Source of the DNA: an uncultured Paracoccaceae bacterium
GTDB taxonomy: Bacteria > Pseudomonadota > Alphaproteobacteria > Rhodobacterales > Rhodobacteraceae
Direction of reading: 5' to 3'
Length of the DNA stretch: 42,725 bases
Assembly (NCBI GenBank): GCA_937920555.1
Contig: CAKZTM010000025.1
Span: 1 to 42,725, forward strand
Shown: positions 25,558-34,440 of the stretch, piece after piece
Layout: every line of letters starts with the position of its first letter
How positions within the stretch are numbered: the first letter of the stretch is position 1
The notes under the pieces: model-generated
Seen by the model: the letters and a program-made list of their open reading frames with translations, nothing else
What the model was told of the DNA's origin: nothing
Databases searched by the model: none
Translations under genes and position numbers: made by a program

Positions 25558-27895
25558 GCTCCGCCCCACCTGTCTGGCGAACTGAGACCCTGTGCAAGAC
25601 AAGAACCGCCACAGCCAGACCAACAGCACTGAAATGAATGATCTCCGGTCTGGCCAGCATCCCGCCCGCGATAGCCAGACGGATCAACACCCATCCCATG
25701 CCAAGAGGTGCCACATCAAAACGCGCCAGCGCACTGGCCACGAAATAAAGCGCCAGAACCAACCGCACCAATAACCACAACAGCGGCAATAGCTGCACAC
25801 CACCCTCGTAACCGGGCAGAAACGCCTTGTCCGGGCTGGCAGGGTCAATGAGCGCCTGATCGATCAATAAAAGCTCCGGGTAAAAGGCAAAGACGAACGG
25901 AATGACAAACATCACAATGCCGGAACGCACCGCACTAAACCCGGTGGCCATAGGCTCCGCCTTGGTGATGGTCGAGGCCGCAAACGCCGCCAATGCCACA
26001 GGCGGTGTAATCGCCGAGGCCACCGCGAAATAGAAGATGAACATATGCGCTGTGAAATTTGCAATCCCAAGACCGATGAGCAAAGGCCCCATAAGCAGCG
26101 CCACATTGATATAGGCAGGCACCGCCGGCATCCCCATCCCCAACAAAACCGCCAGCAGCATCGTGATGCCCAGCGCTATAAACTGAAACGCAACCGCATT
26201 GCCGCTGCCCAGATCCAGCGCCAAAAGGAAACGCAGCACATCCGTGGCCACGAATTTGGACAGACCGGTGAAGTTCAAACAGACATCAATCACCGTGACC
26301 GCCAGAAACATCAGATAAAGCGTAGAGACGGTTATGCCCGCCTCAGCCAGCGCATCCAAAGCCTTGCGCGGAGTTCTGCGAAAGTCCTTGTCCAAGAACA
26401 AAAGTAAAATCACGAGCGCCGCGCCCCACCAACCGGTGGCCCCGGCATCACCGGCAGAGTTTTGATAGACCTGCAAAATCCACGGCAGACTGGTGGCACG
26501 ACACACCCCGTTGGTCGTCACCGTTTCCGCCCCCAACATCCAACCCATCATGCCGCACCCAACCGCATCTTTGGGGGTGAGCAGCAACACAAGGATCAAC
26601 AAGATCGGCAGGAAAATCTGCAACAGATGCAATACATCCGTGCGCGACATTCTCATGTCATCGGTCAAGGTCCCATAGGCCTCGATGCCCTGCTTGCGCG
26701 ACTGGAATACCGCTGTGAGAAACAGACAGATGAAATAGGCCACCGCAGGAATGGTCGCGGCCACGATCACATCACCATAAGGGGTCGCCGTCAGCGCCGC
26801 CAGAATGAAGGCAGCCACCCCCATCACCGGGGGCATGATCGACCCACCGGACGAGGCCGCAGCCTCCACCCCCCCTGCAAAAACAGGCGAGAACCCACGA
26901 CGCAACATCATCGGAATAGTCAAAACACCGGTGGACAACACATTGGTGACAGGCCCGCCGGTGATCGTGCCAAACATCGCAGAGGACACAATCGCTGCAT
27001 GGGCCGGACCACCGCGCAACTTGCGGGTCCAGCGAAACGCCAGCTTGATCAAGGACTGCCCACCTGCGGACTTGCCGAACATCGCGCCCAGAATAATGTA
27101 AGGGAACACCACGTTCATGATCACATACATGAACCGCCCCAACAGCCCCGAGGCATTGTTGACAAGCGCGTCATGGACATTGGGCCGCCCGTCCAAAAAG
27201 CTGCGCGGCTCGCCCCCCATCTTGGTCATCAGATATTTGTTGATGTCCTCGGGACCATGGAAGTACCACACCAAAACCGTCCCAATGGTGTAAAGCGCGA
27301 TCATTAGCGCAACCAAGACCAAAGGAAGCCCCCAAACCTTGATATTGTAACCCAGAAAGATCAGCATCGAGACGCCCATGATCAACACCAACCACACACC
27401 CGTTGTGGTGGCGCATTTGGGATCATCAACAGTGTCAGGCGTGGGCAACCCGTATTCCTGAGCAAAAGCGATTTCCGCTTTGAGGGTCTCTGCGATCAGC
27501 CTGGCGCGATCCCCGTTGAGCGTATCAATCAAACACACACTGTCGATCTCGATCAGATATGTCGCCGAGATTACGGCCGCGGCACCCACCAAAGCCACAT
27601 CCATGGCCAACCCAAACGCGGCCCGCGAGGTGCCCCTCCAAGCTCTCCACATGGAATGTTTGAGCGCCACGATGGTCATCATGATCAAAAAGACCAGCGG
27701 ATAGAACCACTCGGACGCAAAAGACCGGACCGATAGGTTCTCGACCCCTGTGAGCCCGCGCCACATCTCCGTCCATCCGGGGATCGACGGCATGCTGTTG
27801 ACGATGCCGATAAAGACGAAGATCAGCGCGAGAATATATAATGTCGTGTTGGGAAAGGCTGCTTTGCGCAGTTCTTGGCTCTTAGGGTCGGACAT
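25550..27895 (-). CDS. TRAP transporter fused permease (DctQ-DctM fusion, TAXI type)
   Basis: Inner-membrane protein of 781 residues with many hydrophobic helices. It combines the small DctQ-like part (about residues 1-230) with the large DctM-like channel (about 260-700), as in TRAP 4TM/12TM fusion proteins. Conserved DctM-type segments include FGTITGGPVTNVLSTG, AAASSGGSIMPPVMGVAAFI and GMGMPAVPAYINVALLMGP. TRAP transporters import organic acids using a sodium or proton gradient and a periplasmic binding protein. The gene lies 78 bases after the TAXI binding-protein gene, with a hairpin between, and overlaps the sulfatase start by 8 bases. This suggests that substrate import and cleavage are linked. 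Confidence 0.92.
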   Translation of the reverse strand: MSDPKSQELRKAAFPNTTLYILALIFVFIGIVNSMPSIPGWTEMWRGLTGVENLSVRSFASEWFYPLVFLIMMTIVALKHSMWRAWRGTSRAAFGLAMDVALVGAAAVISATYLIEIDSVCLIDTLNGDRARLIAETLKAEIAFAQEYGLPTPDTVDDPKCATTTGVWLVLIMGVSMLIFLGYNIKVWGLPLVLVALMIALYTIGTVLVWYFHGPEDINKYLMTKMGGEPRSFLDGRPNVHDALVNNASGLLGRFMYVIMNVVFPYIILGAMFGKSAGGQSLIKLAFRWTRKLRGGPAHAAIVSSAMFGTITGGPVTNVLSTGVLTIPMMLRRGFSPVFAGGVEAAASSGGSIMPPVMGVAAFILAALTATPYGDVIVAATIPAVAYFICLFLTAVFQSRKQGIEAYGTLTDDMRMSRTDVLHLLQIFLPILLILVLLLTPKDAVGCGMMGWMLGAETVTTNGVCRATSLPWILQVYQNSAGDAGATGWWGAALVILLLFLDKDFRRTPRKALDALAEAGITVSTLYLMFLAVTVIDVCLNFTGLSKFVATDVLRFLLALDLGSGNAVAFQFIALGITMLLAVLLGMGMPAVPAYINVALLMGPLLIGLGIANFTAHMFIFYFAVASAITPPVALAAFAASTITKAEPMATGFSAVRSGIVMFVIPFVFAFYPELLLIDQALIDPASPDKAFLPGYEGGVQLLPLLWLLVRLVLALYFVASALARFDVAPLGMGWVLIRLAIAGGMLARPEIIHFSAVGLAVAVLVLHRVSVRQTGGAERV

Positions 27896-27925
27896 GAACT
27901 ACCTTCAACCTGTGTGATGTGTTGC

Positions 27926-27951
27926 GACGCCGCCCCAAACAGGACGACGTC
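27926..27951 (-). other. Hairpin between TAXI binding-protein and permease genes
   Basis: On the transcript, GACGTCGTCC (27951-27942) pairs with GGGCGGCGTC (27935-27926), including two G-U pairs, around a 6-base loop. No T-run follows. Such hairpins after binding-protein genes often stabilise the upstream mRNA or reduce read-through so that more binding protein than permease is made. Confidence 0.5.
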
Positions 27952-27973
27952 AAATCATATGGCTGGGGACGGC

Positions 27974-29017
27974 TTACATGTCCTTGGCGCAGTCCGGGAT
28001 CTCGTAACCTGCCTCTTCCCAAGCCCGTGTGGCACCCTTGTGATATTTGATCGGGTTGGCCCCACACATCCCAATGGAGGGATTGTCATAATTGACCGTG
28101 TCACCATAAGGCGCCTTGGCTTTCAAAGCATCCAAACTGGCGATGTAAGCGGAGACAAGATTGTAAACCAACTCCTCGTCCATGTCCTTGTGAACCACAT
28201 CGCCCCCAACTGTTGCGAAGGCACGGAAAGTCTCATCTTCCGAAATGAACGTCCATTGATCCCCCATGGCCGCCGCGATCTCAGCAACGGGCGCTTCAAA
28301 CGCCGCACTTCCCGGCGCTTTGATGTACTTCTGCATCGCTTCGCTCTCGTAGATGTCCTTTGGCATAGACCACCCTGTGACCTTGCCCGAGGCACCCATG
28401 GTCGAGACCCGCGCACTTGGGAACAACTCCGGCAGAACAACCGCATCAGGCTCGCCACCGGTGATCGTGGCGGCTGCCTGACCCCAATTGGTTTGAATGC
28501 CCTCGTAGCCCTCTCCGTCTTTCAGACCGGTCACGATCTGGATCATGGCACGCGCGTTGGTCAATGCACCACCGCGTGGCGGGCCGTTGAAAATCTTCTT
28601 GCCTTCCAAACCGTCCCAGCCGGAAATTCCCTTGGCATCATAAGCAAACAGAAAGAAAATACCCAACGTGTAGGGATAAACCGCGCGTAGGTTCGAGGCC
28701 AACTCAGCGCCTTTTTCAGGCCCAAGCTCTCCGTAAGGTCCAACACCGCGATTCATCAAAAACGGCAGAATATGCGGCGTGCTGGCAATGTCGGTTTTGC
28801 CTTCAGCCACATTCTGAATGGAATTGGTAAGGGTCTGACCATCCGCCAACTGGATGTTGGCGATACCCGATGTTCCCGCAATCTCAGCCATATGAGCTGC
28901 GGACAAATGCGTCGATCCACCCGGACTTGCCGTCTCAGCGGTCAGGTTGACCTGAGCCAGAACCGGGGTTGCACATAAAACGCCGCCCAGAAGCGCCGCG
29001 ATAGATGTTAGTTTCAT
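27974..29017 (-). CDS. TAXI-family TRAP transporter solute-binding protein
   Basis: Periplasmic binding protein of 347 residues. The signal peptide MKLTSIAALLGGVLCATPVLA is cleaved before QVNLTAETA. The mature protein has the TAXI layout, with ETASPGGSTHLSAAHMAEIA near the start and NARAMIQIVTGLKDGEG in the middle. A C-terminal Cys pair (GMCGAN, PDCAKDM) may form a disulfide. The ATG has TAGGGAGGAAACC upstream, the strongest ribosome-binding site in the cluster. It should capture the substrate for the fused permease. TAXI substrates include glutamate and other organic acids in characterised cases; the sulfatase suggests a sulfated compound here, which is inference. Confidence 0.9.
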   Translation of the reverse strand: MKLTSIAALLGGVLCATPVLAQVNLTAETASPGGSTHLSAAHMAEIAGTSGIANIQLADGQTLTNSIQNVAEGKTDIASTPHILPFLMNRGVGPYGELGPEKGAELASNLRAVYPYTLGIFFLFAYDAKGISGWDGLEGKKIFNGPPRGGALTNARAMIQIVTGLKDGEGYEGIQTNWGQAAATITGGEPDAVVLPELFPSARVSTMGASGKVTGWSMPKDIYESEAMQKYIKAPGSAAFEAPVAEIAAAMGDQWTFISEDETFRAFATVGGDVVHKDMDEELVYNLVSAYIASLDALKAKAPYGDTVNYDNPSIGMCGANPIKYHKGATRAWEEAGYEIPDCAKDM

Positions 29018-29046
29018 GGTTTCCTCCCTAAATTGCTTTTTGCAAA

Positions 29047-29075
29047 AGTATTCCCGACTTTCCTTAACAAGGCAA
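29047..29075 (-). promoter_or_regulatory. Possible promoter of the TAXI-TRAP-sulfatase operon
   Basis: On the minus strand TTGCCT (29075-29070) and AATACT (29052-29047) are separated by exactly 17 bases, each a 4/6 match to consensus. A palindrome TTTTGCAAAA (29047-29038) lies just downstream near the expected transcription start and could be an operator. It sits 30 bases before the TAXI start codon. The match is modest and untested. Confidence 0.35.
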
Positions 29076-29121
29076 GTACCATCCACCCGTGCTGCAAATC
29101 GACCTTGGAAGGCCCCACGCC

Positions 29122-30960
29122 TCAAAGCGCTCCTTGGGCCAAAAGCGCATCATATTTTTGCTGGTCCAACCACCAAAAATCCACACCCCGGTTGAAATCA
29201 TAAGGGGCCGGCTGATCAGGCATCCCAAAAACATCCCAAAGCGCGACCCGGTGCGCGCCCAAATGCCAGTTGCCAATCCAGATATGTTTGGACCGAAGCA
29301 CCCGGTCAAGAGCGCGAACCGCGACCACCAAATCTTCGCGCGTGTTGGCCTCCACGGCGGCCTCGATGAGCGCATCAACCACCGGATCGGCCAGACCCGA
29401 AAGGTTGTTACTGCCCTCCGACCCGGCAGCAGCAGAGCCGTAAAACGCCCGCAACTCCGCCCCGGGCGTGACCTGAACCGACCATGCCGCCGTCGCCAGA
29501 TCGTATTGGAATTTTTGCCGCCGCTCGGTCCAGGCGCTTGCATCCATGACATCAAATTCCACGTCTATCCCAAGCCGCTGGAGGTTCTGCGTGAACGGCA
29601 CCATCACCCGCTCCAAACTGCGGCTGTCATCGGGGAATTCAAACGCCAACACCTGACCATCTGCATTGCGCCGCATCCCGTCATCACCGACCAGCCAACC
29701 AGCCGCATCCAGCAACTTTGATGCCGCACGAACCGCTGCACGGTCACCAGACCCAGTGGAGCCGGGATAAGGCACATGCGGGGGCTGCTCGAAAATCTCA
29801 GGCGGCAATTGATCCCGAAATTGCTCCAACAAGGCCAACTCGGCACCTTCGGGAAGGCCCTCCGCCTGCATCTGGGTGTTCTCAAAGAAACTGTCCGTGC
29901 GCTCATAAGTGCCGAAAAACAGCGTCTCATTGGTCCATTCGAAATTAAACGCGTATTCCAGCGCCTGACGGACGCGAATATCCTGAAGCGCAGGCGACCG
30001 CATATTCAGCCAAATACCCTGCGCTGTGGCCGGGCGGGCATCCTCAAGCAGCACTTGCTTCACCCATCCCTTTTGAACCGCAGGAAAGTCATATCCGTTG
30101 GCCCATGAGGCCGACCGGTACTCCACCCGCATCAGGTATTCTCCGACCGCAAACGCCTCAAGCCCGATCAAATCGTCGGAAAAATACTCATAGGCAAAAC
30201 AGTCGAAATTGTTGCGCCCGACATTGACCGGAAGATGTGCCCCCCAATACTCAGATCGCTTGCAAAACCGGACAGTCTTGGACGGCTCAACATCCACAAC
30301 CTCATATGGCCCCGAGCCCAAAGGCGGCGTCAGCCACGTCTCATCAAACGGGTTCTGCGCATAAAAATGCTCGGGCAGGATCGGCAACTCGGCAATGCTG
30401 CCGGGAAATTTGCGCCCCGCTCCCGGTGCAAGATCAAAACGCACCCGGTGGTCCGTTTGAGCCTCAATTGCGGTAATATCCGCCAGAAGATTGCGGTAAA
30501 AGGGATGGCCCTGCTCCCTAAGCGTGTTGAAGGTGAAAACCACATCTTGCGCCGTGACCGGATGACCGTCATGGAACCGCGCCTCAGGGCGTAGATTGAA
30601 CACCACATAAGACAGATCATCAGGGTATTCGATGCTTTGCGCAATCAACCCGTACACCGCATCAGGCTCGTCATAGGCACGCACCATAAGACTGTCATAA
30701 ACGTGGTGTAAAACTTCGGGCACACTGTCGCCCTTGATGATGAACGCGTTTAGACTGTCAAAGGTCGGCGTGCCGTAAAGCTGGCGCTGGCTCATCTCAC
30801 CACCCTTGGGCGCGTCAGGATTAGCATAATCAAAATGCGTGAAGCCCGGACCGTATTTCAAATCCCCGAAAGCGGAATAACCATGGCTGATAATAACGTC
30901 CGCCGATACTGGCGCTGACATGAGCAGCGCCGTCACAAGCCCGATTATGCGAAGGGTCAA
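29122..30960 (-). CDS. YejA-type peptide ABC transporter substrate-binding protein
   Basis: Periplasmic SBP_bac_5 family protein of 612 residues. Its start ISHGYSAFGDLKYGPGFTHF and NPDAPKGGEM mark the YejA subgroup, which binds oligopeptides such as microcin C. GSGPYEVVDVEPSKTVRF and RQALEYAFNFEWTNETLF are also typical. I chose the TTG at 30960: it follows CAGGAG by 7 bases and gives a proper signal peptide (TLRIIGLVTALLMSAPVSA). The frame is open to 31161 but that part overlaps the upstream ATPase gene and is unconserved. It lies at the end of the peptide-transport locus, 127 bases after the DppF-like ATPase gene, so it may be a second receptor for the same membrane complex. Confidence 0.9.
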   Translation of the reverse strand: MTLRIIGLVTALLMSAPVSADVIISHGYSAFGDLKYGPGFTHFDYANPDAPKGGEMSQRQLYGTPTFDSLNAFIIKGDSVPEVLHHVYDSLMVRAYDEPDAVYGLIAQSIEYPDDLSYVVFNLRPEARFHDGHPVTAQDVVFTFNTLREQGHPFYRNLLADITAIEAQTDHRVRFDLAPGAGRKFPGSIAELPILPEHFYAQNPFDETWLTPPLGSGPYEVVDVEPSKTVRFCKRSEYWGAHLPVNVGRNNFDCFAYEYFSDDLIGLEAFAVGEYLMRVEYRSASWANGYDFPAVQKGWVKQVLLEDARPATAQGIWLNMRSPALQDIRVRQALEYAFNFEWTNETLFFGTYERTDSFFENTQMQAEGLPEGAELALLEQFRDQLPPEIFEQPPHVPYPGSTGSGDRAAVRAASKLLDAAGWLVGDDGMRRNADGQVLAFEFPDDSRSLERVMVPFTQNLQRLGIDVEFDVMDASAWTERRQKFQYDLATAAWSVQVTPGAELRAFYGSAAAGSEGSNNLSGLADPVVDALIEAAVEANTREDLVVAVRALDRVLRSKHIWIGNWHLGAHRVALWDVFGMPDQPAPYDFNRGVDFWWLDQQKYDALLAQGAL

Positions 30961-31087
30961 ATTCCGTCTCCTGTTTTGATCCACACCATGACACAAGTGA
31001 AACAGGGCCCGTGTCAAGGATGTAGGTGGCACCGACACGAACCGCAGTCTGCGCAGGCCCGCAAATCTGACAGCCCGCACAGAAAGC

Positions 31088-32032
31088 TCATAACGGATTG
31101 AAACACGCCACCGCGCCGGAGCCGCGCGCCTCCAAGACCGGGGCCGCGGAACGACACCCATCCGTCACATGCGCACAACGCGGATGAAATGCACAGCCCG
31201 TGGGCGGATCAAGCGGCGAAGGCAACTCGCCGGTCAACATGATCCGCTGCTTTTGCCGCGCGGGATCCGCCACAGGCGTGGCCGAAATCAGCGCGCGCGT
31301 GTAAGGATGGGCCGATCCGTCCATGATCTCCTTGGCCGCCCCCGCCTCTACCGCGCGGCCCAAATACATCACCATAATCTCATCAGCGATGTGACGCACA
31401 ACCGACAGATCATGACTGATGAACAAATAGGCCAAGCCCAGATCGCTCTGCAATTCGCTCAGAATATTGAGAACCTGCGCCTGAATGGACAAATCCAACG
31501 CCGAGACAGGCTCATCCAGAACCAAAATCTTTGGGTCCAACATCAAGGCCCGCGCAACCGCAATCCGCTGCCGCTGCCCGCCCGAGAACATATGCGGATA
31601 CCGCTCACAATGCTCTGATCTGAGCCCTACCCGCTCCATCATCTCATCGGCCCGGCGCCGCCGCTCTGCGGCATCAAGATCCGTGTTCAACCGCAAAGGC
31701 TCACCAAGAATTTGCGCAATCTTGTGGCGTGGATTGAGCGAGCCATACGGGTTTTGAAACACAATCTGGATGGTCTTGCGCAACGTAGGATCACCCTGAC
31801 GCACAGACTTGCCATCTATCAACAACGTACCGGACGTGGGCGGCTCAATCATCGTCACCACGCGGGCCAGCGTGGACTTGCCGCAGCCGCTCTCACCGAC
31901 CACAGCAAGGGTCTTGCCGGGCTCCAAGTCCAGCGACACCCCGTCCAACGCCTTGAGGATTTGCGGCTTGCGAAACAGGCCGCCGCCAACCTCGTAATGG
32001 CGGCAAAGATCGGTGGCTTTGAGAAGGCTCAC
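31088..32032 (-). CDS. dppF: Oligopeptide/dipeptide ABC transporter ATPase, DppF-like
   Basis: Cytosolic ATPase of 314 residues with Walker A GESGCGKST, signature FSGGQRQRIAVARAL, Walker B ILVLDEPVSALD and a C-terminal oligopeptide-type extension containing GCAFHPRCAHVTDGC. In iron-sulfur-binding homologues the Cys residues of this extension coordinate a cluster. The start is the GTG at 32032, whose GTGA overlaps the stop of the DppD-like gene; the longer open frame lies inside that gene. It should pair with DppD to power import through DppB and DppC. The dpp symbol is by family, since Opp, Dpp and Yej subunits are alike. Confidence 0.93.
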   Translation of the reverse strand: MSLLKATDLCRHYEVGGGLFRKPQILKALDGVSLDLEPGKTLAVVGESGCGKSTLARVVTMIEPPTSGTLLIDGKSVRQGDPTLRKTIQIVFQNPYGSLNPRHKIAQILGEPLRLNTDLDAAERRRRADEMMERVGLRSEHCERYPHMFSGGQRQRIAVARALMLDPKILVLDEPVSALDLSIQAQVLNILSELQSDLGLAYLFISHDLSVVRHIADEIMVMYLGRAVEAGAAKEIMDGSAHPYTRALISATPVADPARQKQRIMLTGELPSPLDPPTGCAFHPRCAHVTDGCRSAAPVLEARGSGAVACFNPL

Positions 32033-33015
32033 GAGACCGCCTCGCGGCCCATAGGAACACCGGCCGTCAAAGGATGATTGCACAACACATTGCCCAACTC
32101 CGGGCCTTGGCGTGTGACCCCGCGCAGACAAACATCAGACACGAACTGACAACGCGGCCCAAACAAGCACCCCTCAGGCCGGTCGCCTTGCCCCGGCACC
32201 ACACCGGGAATGGACGGCAATAACCGGTCCGTTGCGCGCTCGGGCAAGGCCGCCAAAAGGGCGGCCGTGTAGGGATGATGCGGATCGGCAAAAAGACCCT
32301 GCACATCCTGCTCTTCCATCTTTTGGCCGGCATATTGCACCTGCACCCGGTGAGCCGTTTCCGCAACCACACCCATGTCATGAGTGATCAACACAAGCGC
32401 CATGTTGTTGTCGCGCTGCAACCGCACCAAAAGGTCGAGAATTTGCGCCTGAATGGTGACATCCAGTGCCGTGGTCGGCTCATCAGCGATCAAAATCTGC
32501 GGGTTGCACGACAGCGCCATGGCGATCATCACCCGCTGGGACATCCCCCCCGAAAGCTGATGCGGGAACGCAGATAAACGCTTCTCGGGGGCCGGAATAC
32601 CGACCTGATCCAAAAGCTCAATCGATCTTTGCCGACGCTCCGCCCGGCCCATACCCAAATGCACACGCAAACTTTCGCCCAATTGAAATCCAACCGTAAA
32701 ACACGGGTTGAGCGAGGACATCGGCTCTTGAAAAATCATCGCAATGTCTTTGCCAATGATCTGCCGCCGTTCGCGCGCTGAAAGCGCCGTAAGGTCTTTG
32801 CCGTCAAACGCCATCCGGTCCGATGACACTTTCGCCGTCCACGGCAACAGCCCCATCATCGCCAGCATGGACACCGATTTGCCCGACCCGCTTTCGCCCA
32901 CGATCGACAATATCTCGCCCCGGTCGCATTGAATATCGACACTGTCCACAGCCCGAAACAACCCGCCCGCCGTTTGGAACTCTACCGTGAGGTTTTTGAT
33001 GTCAAGAAGGGGCAT
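32029..33015 (-). CDS. dppD: Oligopeptide/dipeptide ABC transporter ATPase, DppD-like
   Basis: Cytosolic ATPase of 328 residues with Walker [12 protein letters not shown], signature [15 protein letters not shown], Walker [13 protein letters not shown] and the C-terminal extension [15 protein letters not shown] of peptide and nickel transporter ATPases. It overlaps the DppF-like gene by 4 bases. The gap before it (183 bases to the small membrane protein gene) is the longest break in the transport operon and may hold a secondary promoter, though none is clear. Its ribosome-binding site is weak. Confidence 0.93.
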   Translation of the reverse strand: MPLLDIKNLTVEFQTAGGLFRAVDSVDIQCDRGEILSIVGESGSGKSVSMLAMMGLLPWTAKVSSDRMAFDGKDLTALSARERRQIIGKDIAMIFQEPMSSLNPCFTVGFQLGESLRVHLGMGRAERRQRSIELLDQVGIPAPEKRLSAFPHQLSGGMSQRVMIAMALSCNPQILIADEPTTALDVTIQAQILDLLVRLQRDNNMALVLITHDMGVVAETAHRVQVQYAGQKMEEQDVQGLFADPHHPYTAALLAALPERATDRLLPSIPGVVPGQGDRPEGCLFGPRCQFVSDVCLRGVTRQGPELGNVLCNHPLTAGVPMGREAVS

Positions 33016-33124
33016 ATCAGGTGTTCCACTCTGCTGTTATACCCAACCTGTCGAGTTTTTGTTCAACAATTGATATATACCATGTTATGGCGAGCAACGC
33101 CTCGCAAACAGGAGTACCTTTGCG

Positions 33125-33205
33125 ATGAGCCCGAAAGATACCCCCGAAGACGTGCCGGTCAAAACCCCCGAAGACGGTCTTTATATGCCGGAACGGTTTT
33201 ATTGA
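33125..33205 (+). CDS. Possible 26-residue peptide antisense to the peptide-transport operon
   Basis: An ATG at 33125 opens 26 codons ending in TGA. The peptide starts MSPKDTPEDVP and ends GLYMPERFY, and it is acidic and proline-rich. AGGAG lies 10 bases upstream, a slightly long spacing. A 13-base direct repeat (33140-33152 and 33164-33176) encodes its two T-P-E-D units. A small stem, GCGAG and CTCGC (33090-33105), lies upstream, and A/T-rich sequence at 33059-33080 could hold a promoter. The 3' end overlaps the opposite small membrane protein gene by 7 bases. It is too short to be sure; I list it because it fills an otherwise empty gap. Confidence 0.35.
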   Translation: MSPKDTPEDVPVKTPEDGLYMPERFY

Positions 33206-33537
33206 CCCACTCCCAGTTCTGGCGTGACCGGACGCTTGTTCTCCAGTCTCGCTTTTTCCACCGATAGCCGCTGCTCCTTTGGGAACCTGAATTCCAAGGG
33301 GCCAAGCTCAAAGAGCCCTGCCCAAACCGGAAATATATCACTTCTATTGGCCCGCAGCAGATCCTGTCGCTTTTCAGCGCGCAAGGCCAATGCATCCTTT
33401 CGGTCTTTCTGGCGATTGAGCCACCATGTCAGGATCGCAACCCCGCCGGTCAGAACAACGCCAATAAAGGACAAAAAACCGGCCTGAACATGAGGAATGC
33501 TCGTATCAAAACCCATTGCATTCAGAAGCCCGAACAC
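33199..33537 (-). CDS. Small single-pass membrane protein inside the peptide-transport operon
   Basis: Protein of 112 residues that I do not recognise. A GTG start lies 3 bases after the DppC stop, and AGAGGA lies 8 bases before it. One hydrophobic helix (about residues 19-40, AGFLSFIGVVLTGGVAILTWWL) is followed by a strongly basic, helical stretch (NRQKDRKDALALRAEKRQDLL). A tail contains PLEFRFPKEQRLS. By the positive-inside rule the C-terminal part is cytosolic. Close spacing suggests cotranscription with dppBC. It is not a standard Dpp component, so its role is open; a chance open frame cannot be excluded. Confidence 0.55.
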   Translation of the reverse strand: MFGLLNAMGFDTSIPHVQAGFLSFIGVVLTGGVAILTWWLNRQKDRKDALALRAEKRQDLLRANRSDIFPVWAGLFELGPLEFRFPKEQRLSVEKARLENKRPVTPELGVGQ

Positions 33538-33540
33538 GCC

Positions 33541-34440
33541 TCAGGTCCTCTTCAACTTCGGATCAAGCGCATCGCGCAAACCGTCGCCCATCAGGTTGAT
33601 CGCCAACACCGTGATCAAAATGGCGATGCCCGGAAATGTCACAACCCACCACGCACGTAAAATGAACTCGCGAGCCTCCGCCAGCATGGTGCCCCATTCC
33701 GGTGTCGGCGGCTGCGCTCCCATCCCCAGAAATCCCAAAGCCGCCGCATCCAAAATGGCGTTAGAAAAAGACAATGTCGCCTGCACGGTCACCGGCCCCA
33801 AACAGTTGGGCAGGATCGTGCGCGTCATCAGATAAAACGGAGGGGCCCCGGCCACACGCGCGCTGGTCACATATTCCCGGTTGATCTCATTGAGCACAGA
33901 GGCCCGCGTCAACCGCACAAAATGCGGCTGCAACACAATCGCAATGGCGATCATCGCATTGGTCAATCCGGGCCCCAGAATGGCCACCAGAACCAAGGCC
34001 AGCAACAAGGACGGAAAGGCCAAAATCACATCCATGACCCGCATGATCACCATATCGACCCAACCGCGGAAATACCCCGCAATCAGACCGATTGTGACCC
34101 CGCCCGTAACCGCAATGGCCACCACCACACAACCGATGAAAAGCGAAAACCGCGACCCGTAAATCAACCGCGACAGCATGTCCCTGCCAACCGCGTCCGT
34201 GCCCAGGATATACTCCCACCGTCCGCCCTCTTGCCACACAGGCGGCACCAGCAAAGCATCCCGGTACTGTACATTGGCCGCATGAGGCGCAATCACATCG
34301 GCGAAAATGGCGATCAAAACCAGCCCGATAAAGACGAACAAGCCGATCTTGGCCCCGGTATTCTCGGAGAAATAGAACCAGAACTCCGACAGCATTTGCC
34401 GCCGGGTCTGGGCTTTGACAGATCCGCTGCTCTCGGCCAT
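33541..34440 (-). CDS. dppC: Peptide ABC transporter permease, DppC-like
   Basis: Inner-membrane permease of 299 residues with an N-terminal helix (IGLFVFIGLVLIAIFADVIAP), the conserved GTDAVGRDMLSRLIYGSR segment, five further helices, and the EAA loop EYVTSARVAGAPPFYLMTRTILP that contacts the ATPase. SFSNAILDAAALGFLGMG is also typical of DppC and OppC. Its start overlaps the DppB stop by one base (TGATG), so the two permeases are translationally coupled. Confidence 0.94.
   Translation of the reverse strand: MAESSGSVKAQTRRQMLSEFWFYFSENTGAKIGLFVFIGLVLIAIFADVIAPHAANVQYRDALLVPPVWQEGGRWEYILGTDAVGRDMLSRLIYGSRFSLFIGCVVVAIAVTGGVTIGLIAGYFRGWVDMVIMRVMDVILAFPSLLLALVLVAILGPGLTNAMIAIAIVLQPHFVRLTRASVLNEINREYVTSARVAGAPPFYLMTRTILPNCLGPVTVQATLSFSNAILDAAALGFLGMGAQPPTPEWGTMLAEAREFILRAWWVVTFPGIAILITVLAINLMGDGLRDALDPKLKRT

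Noticed and set aside
30961..31161. Longer YejA-like protein starting at 31161
   Set aside because: It overlaps the DppF-like gene and is Arg-rich, while the TTG at 30960 has a ribosome-binding site and begins a proper signal peptide.
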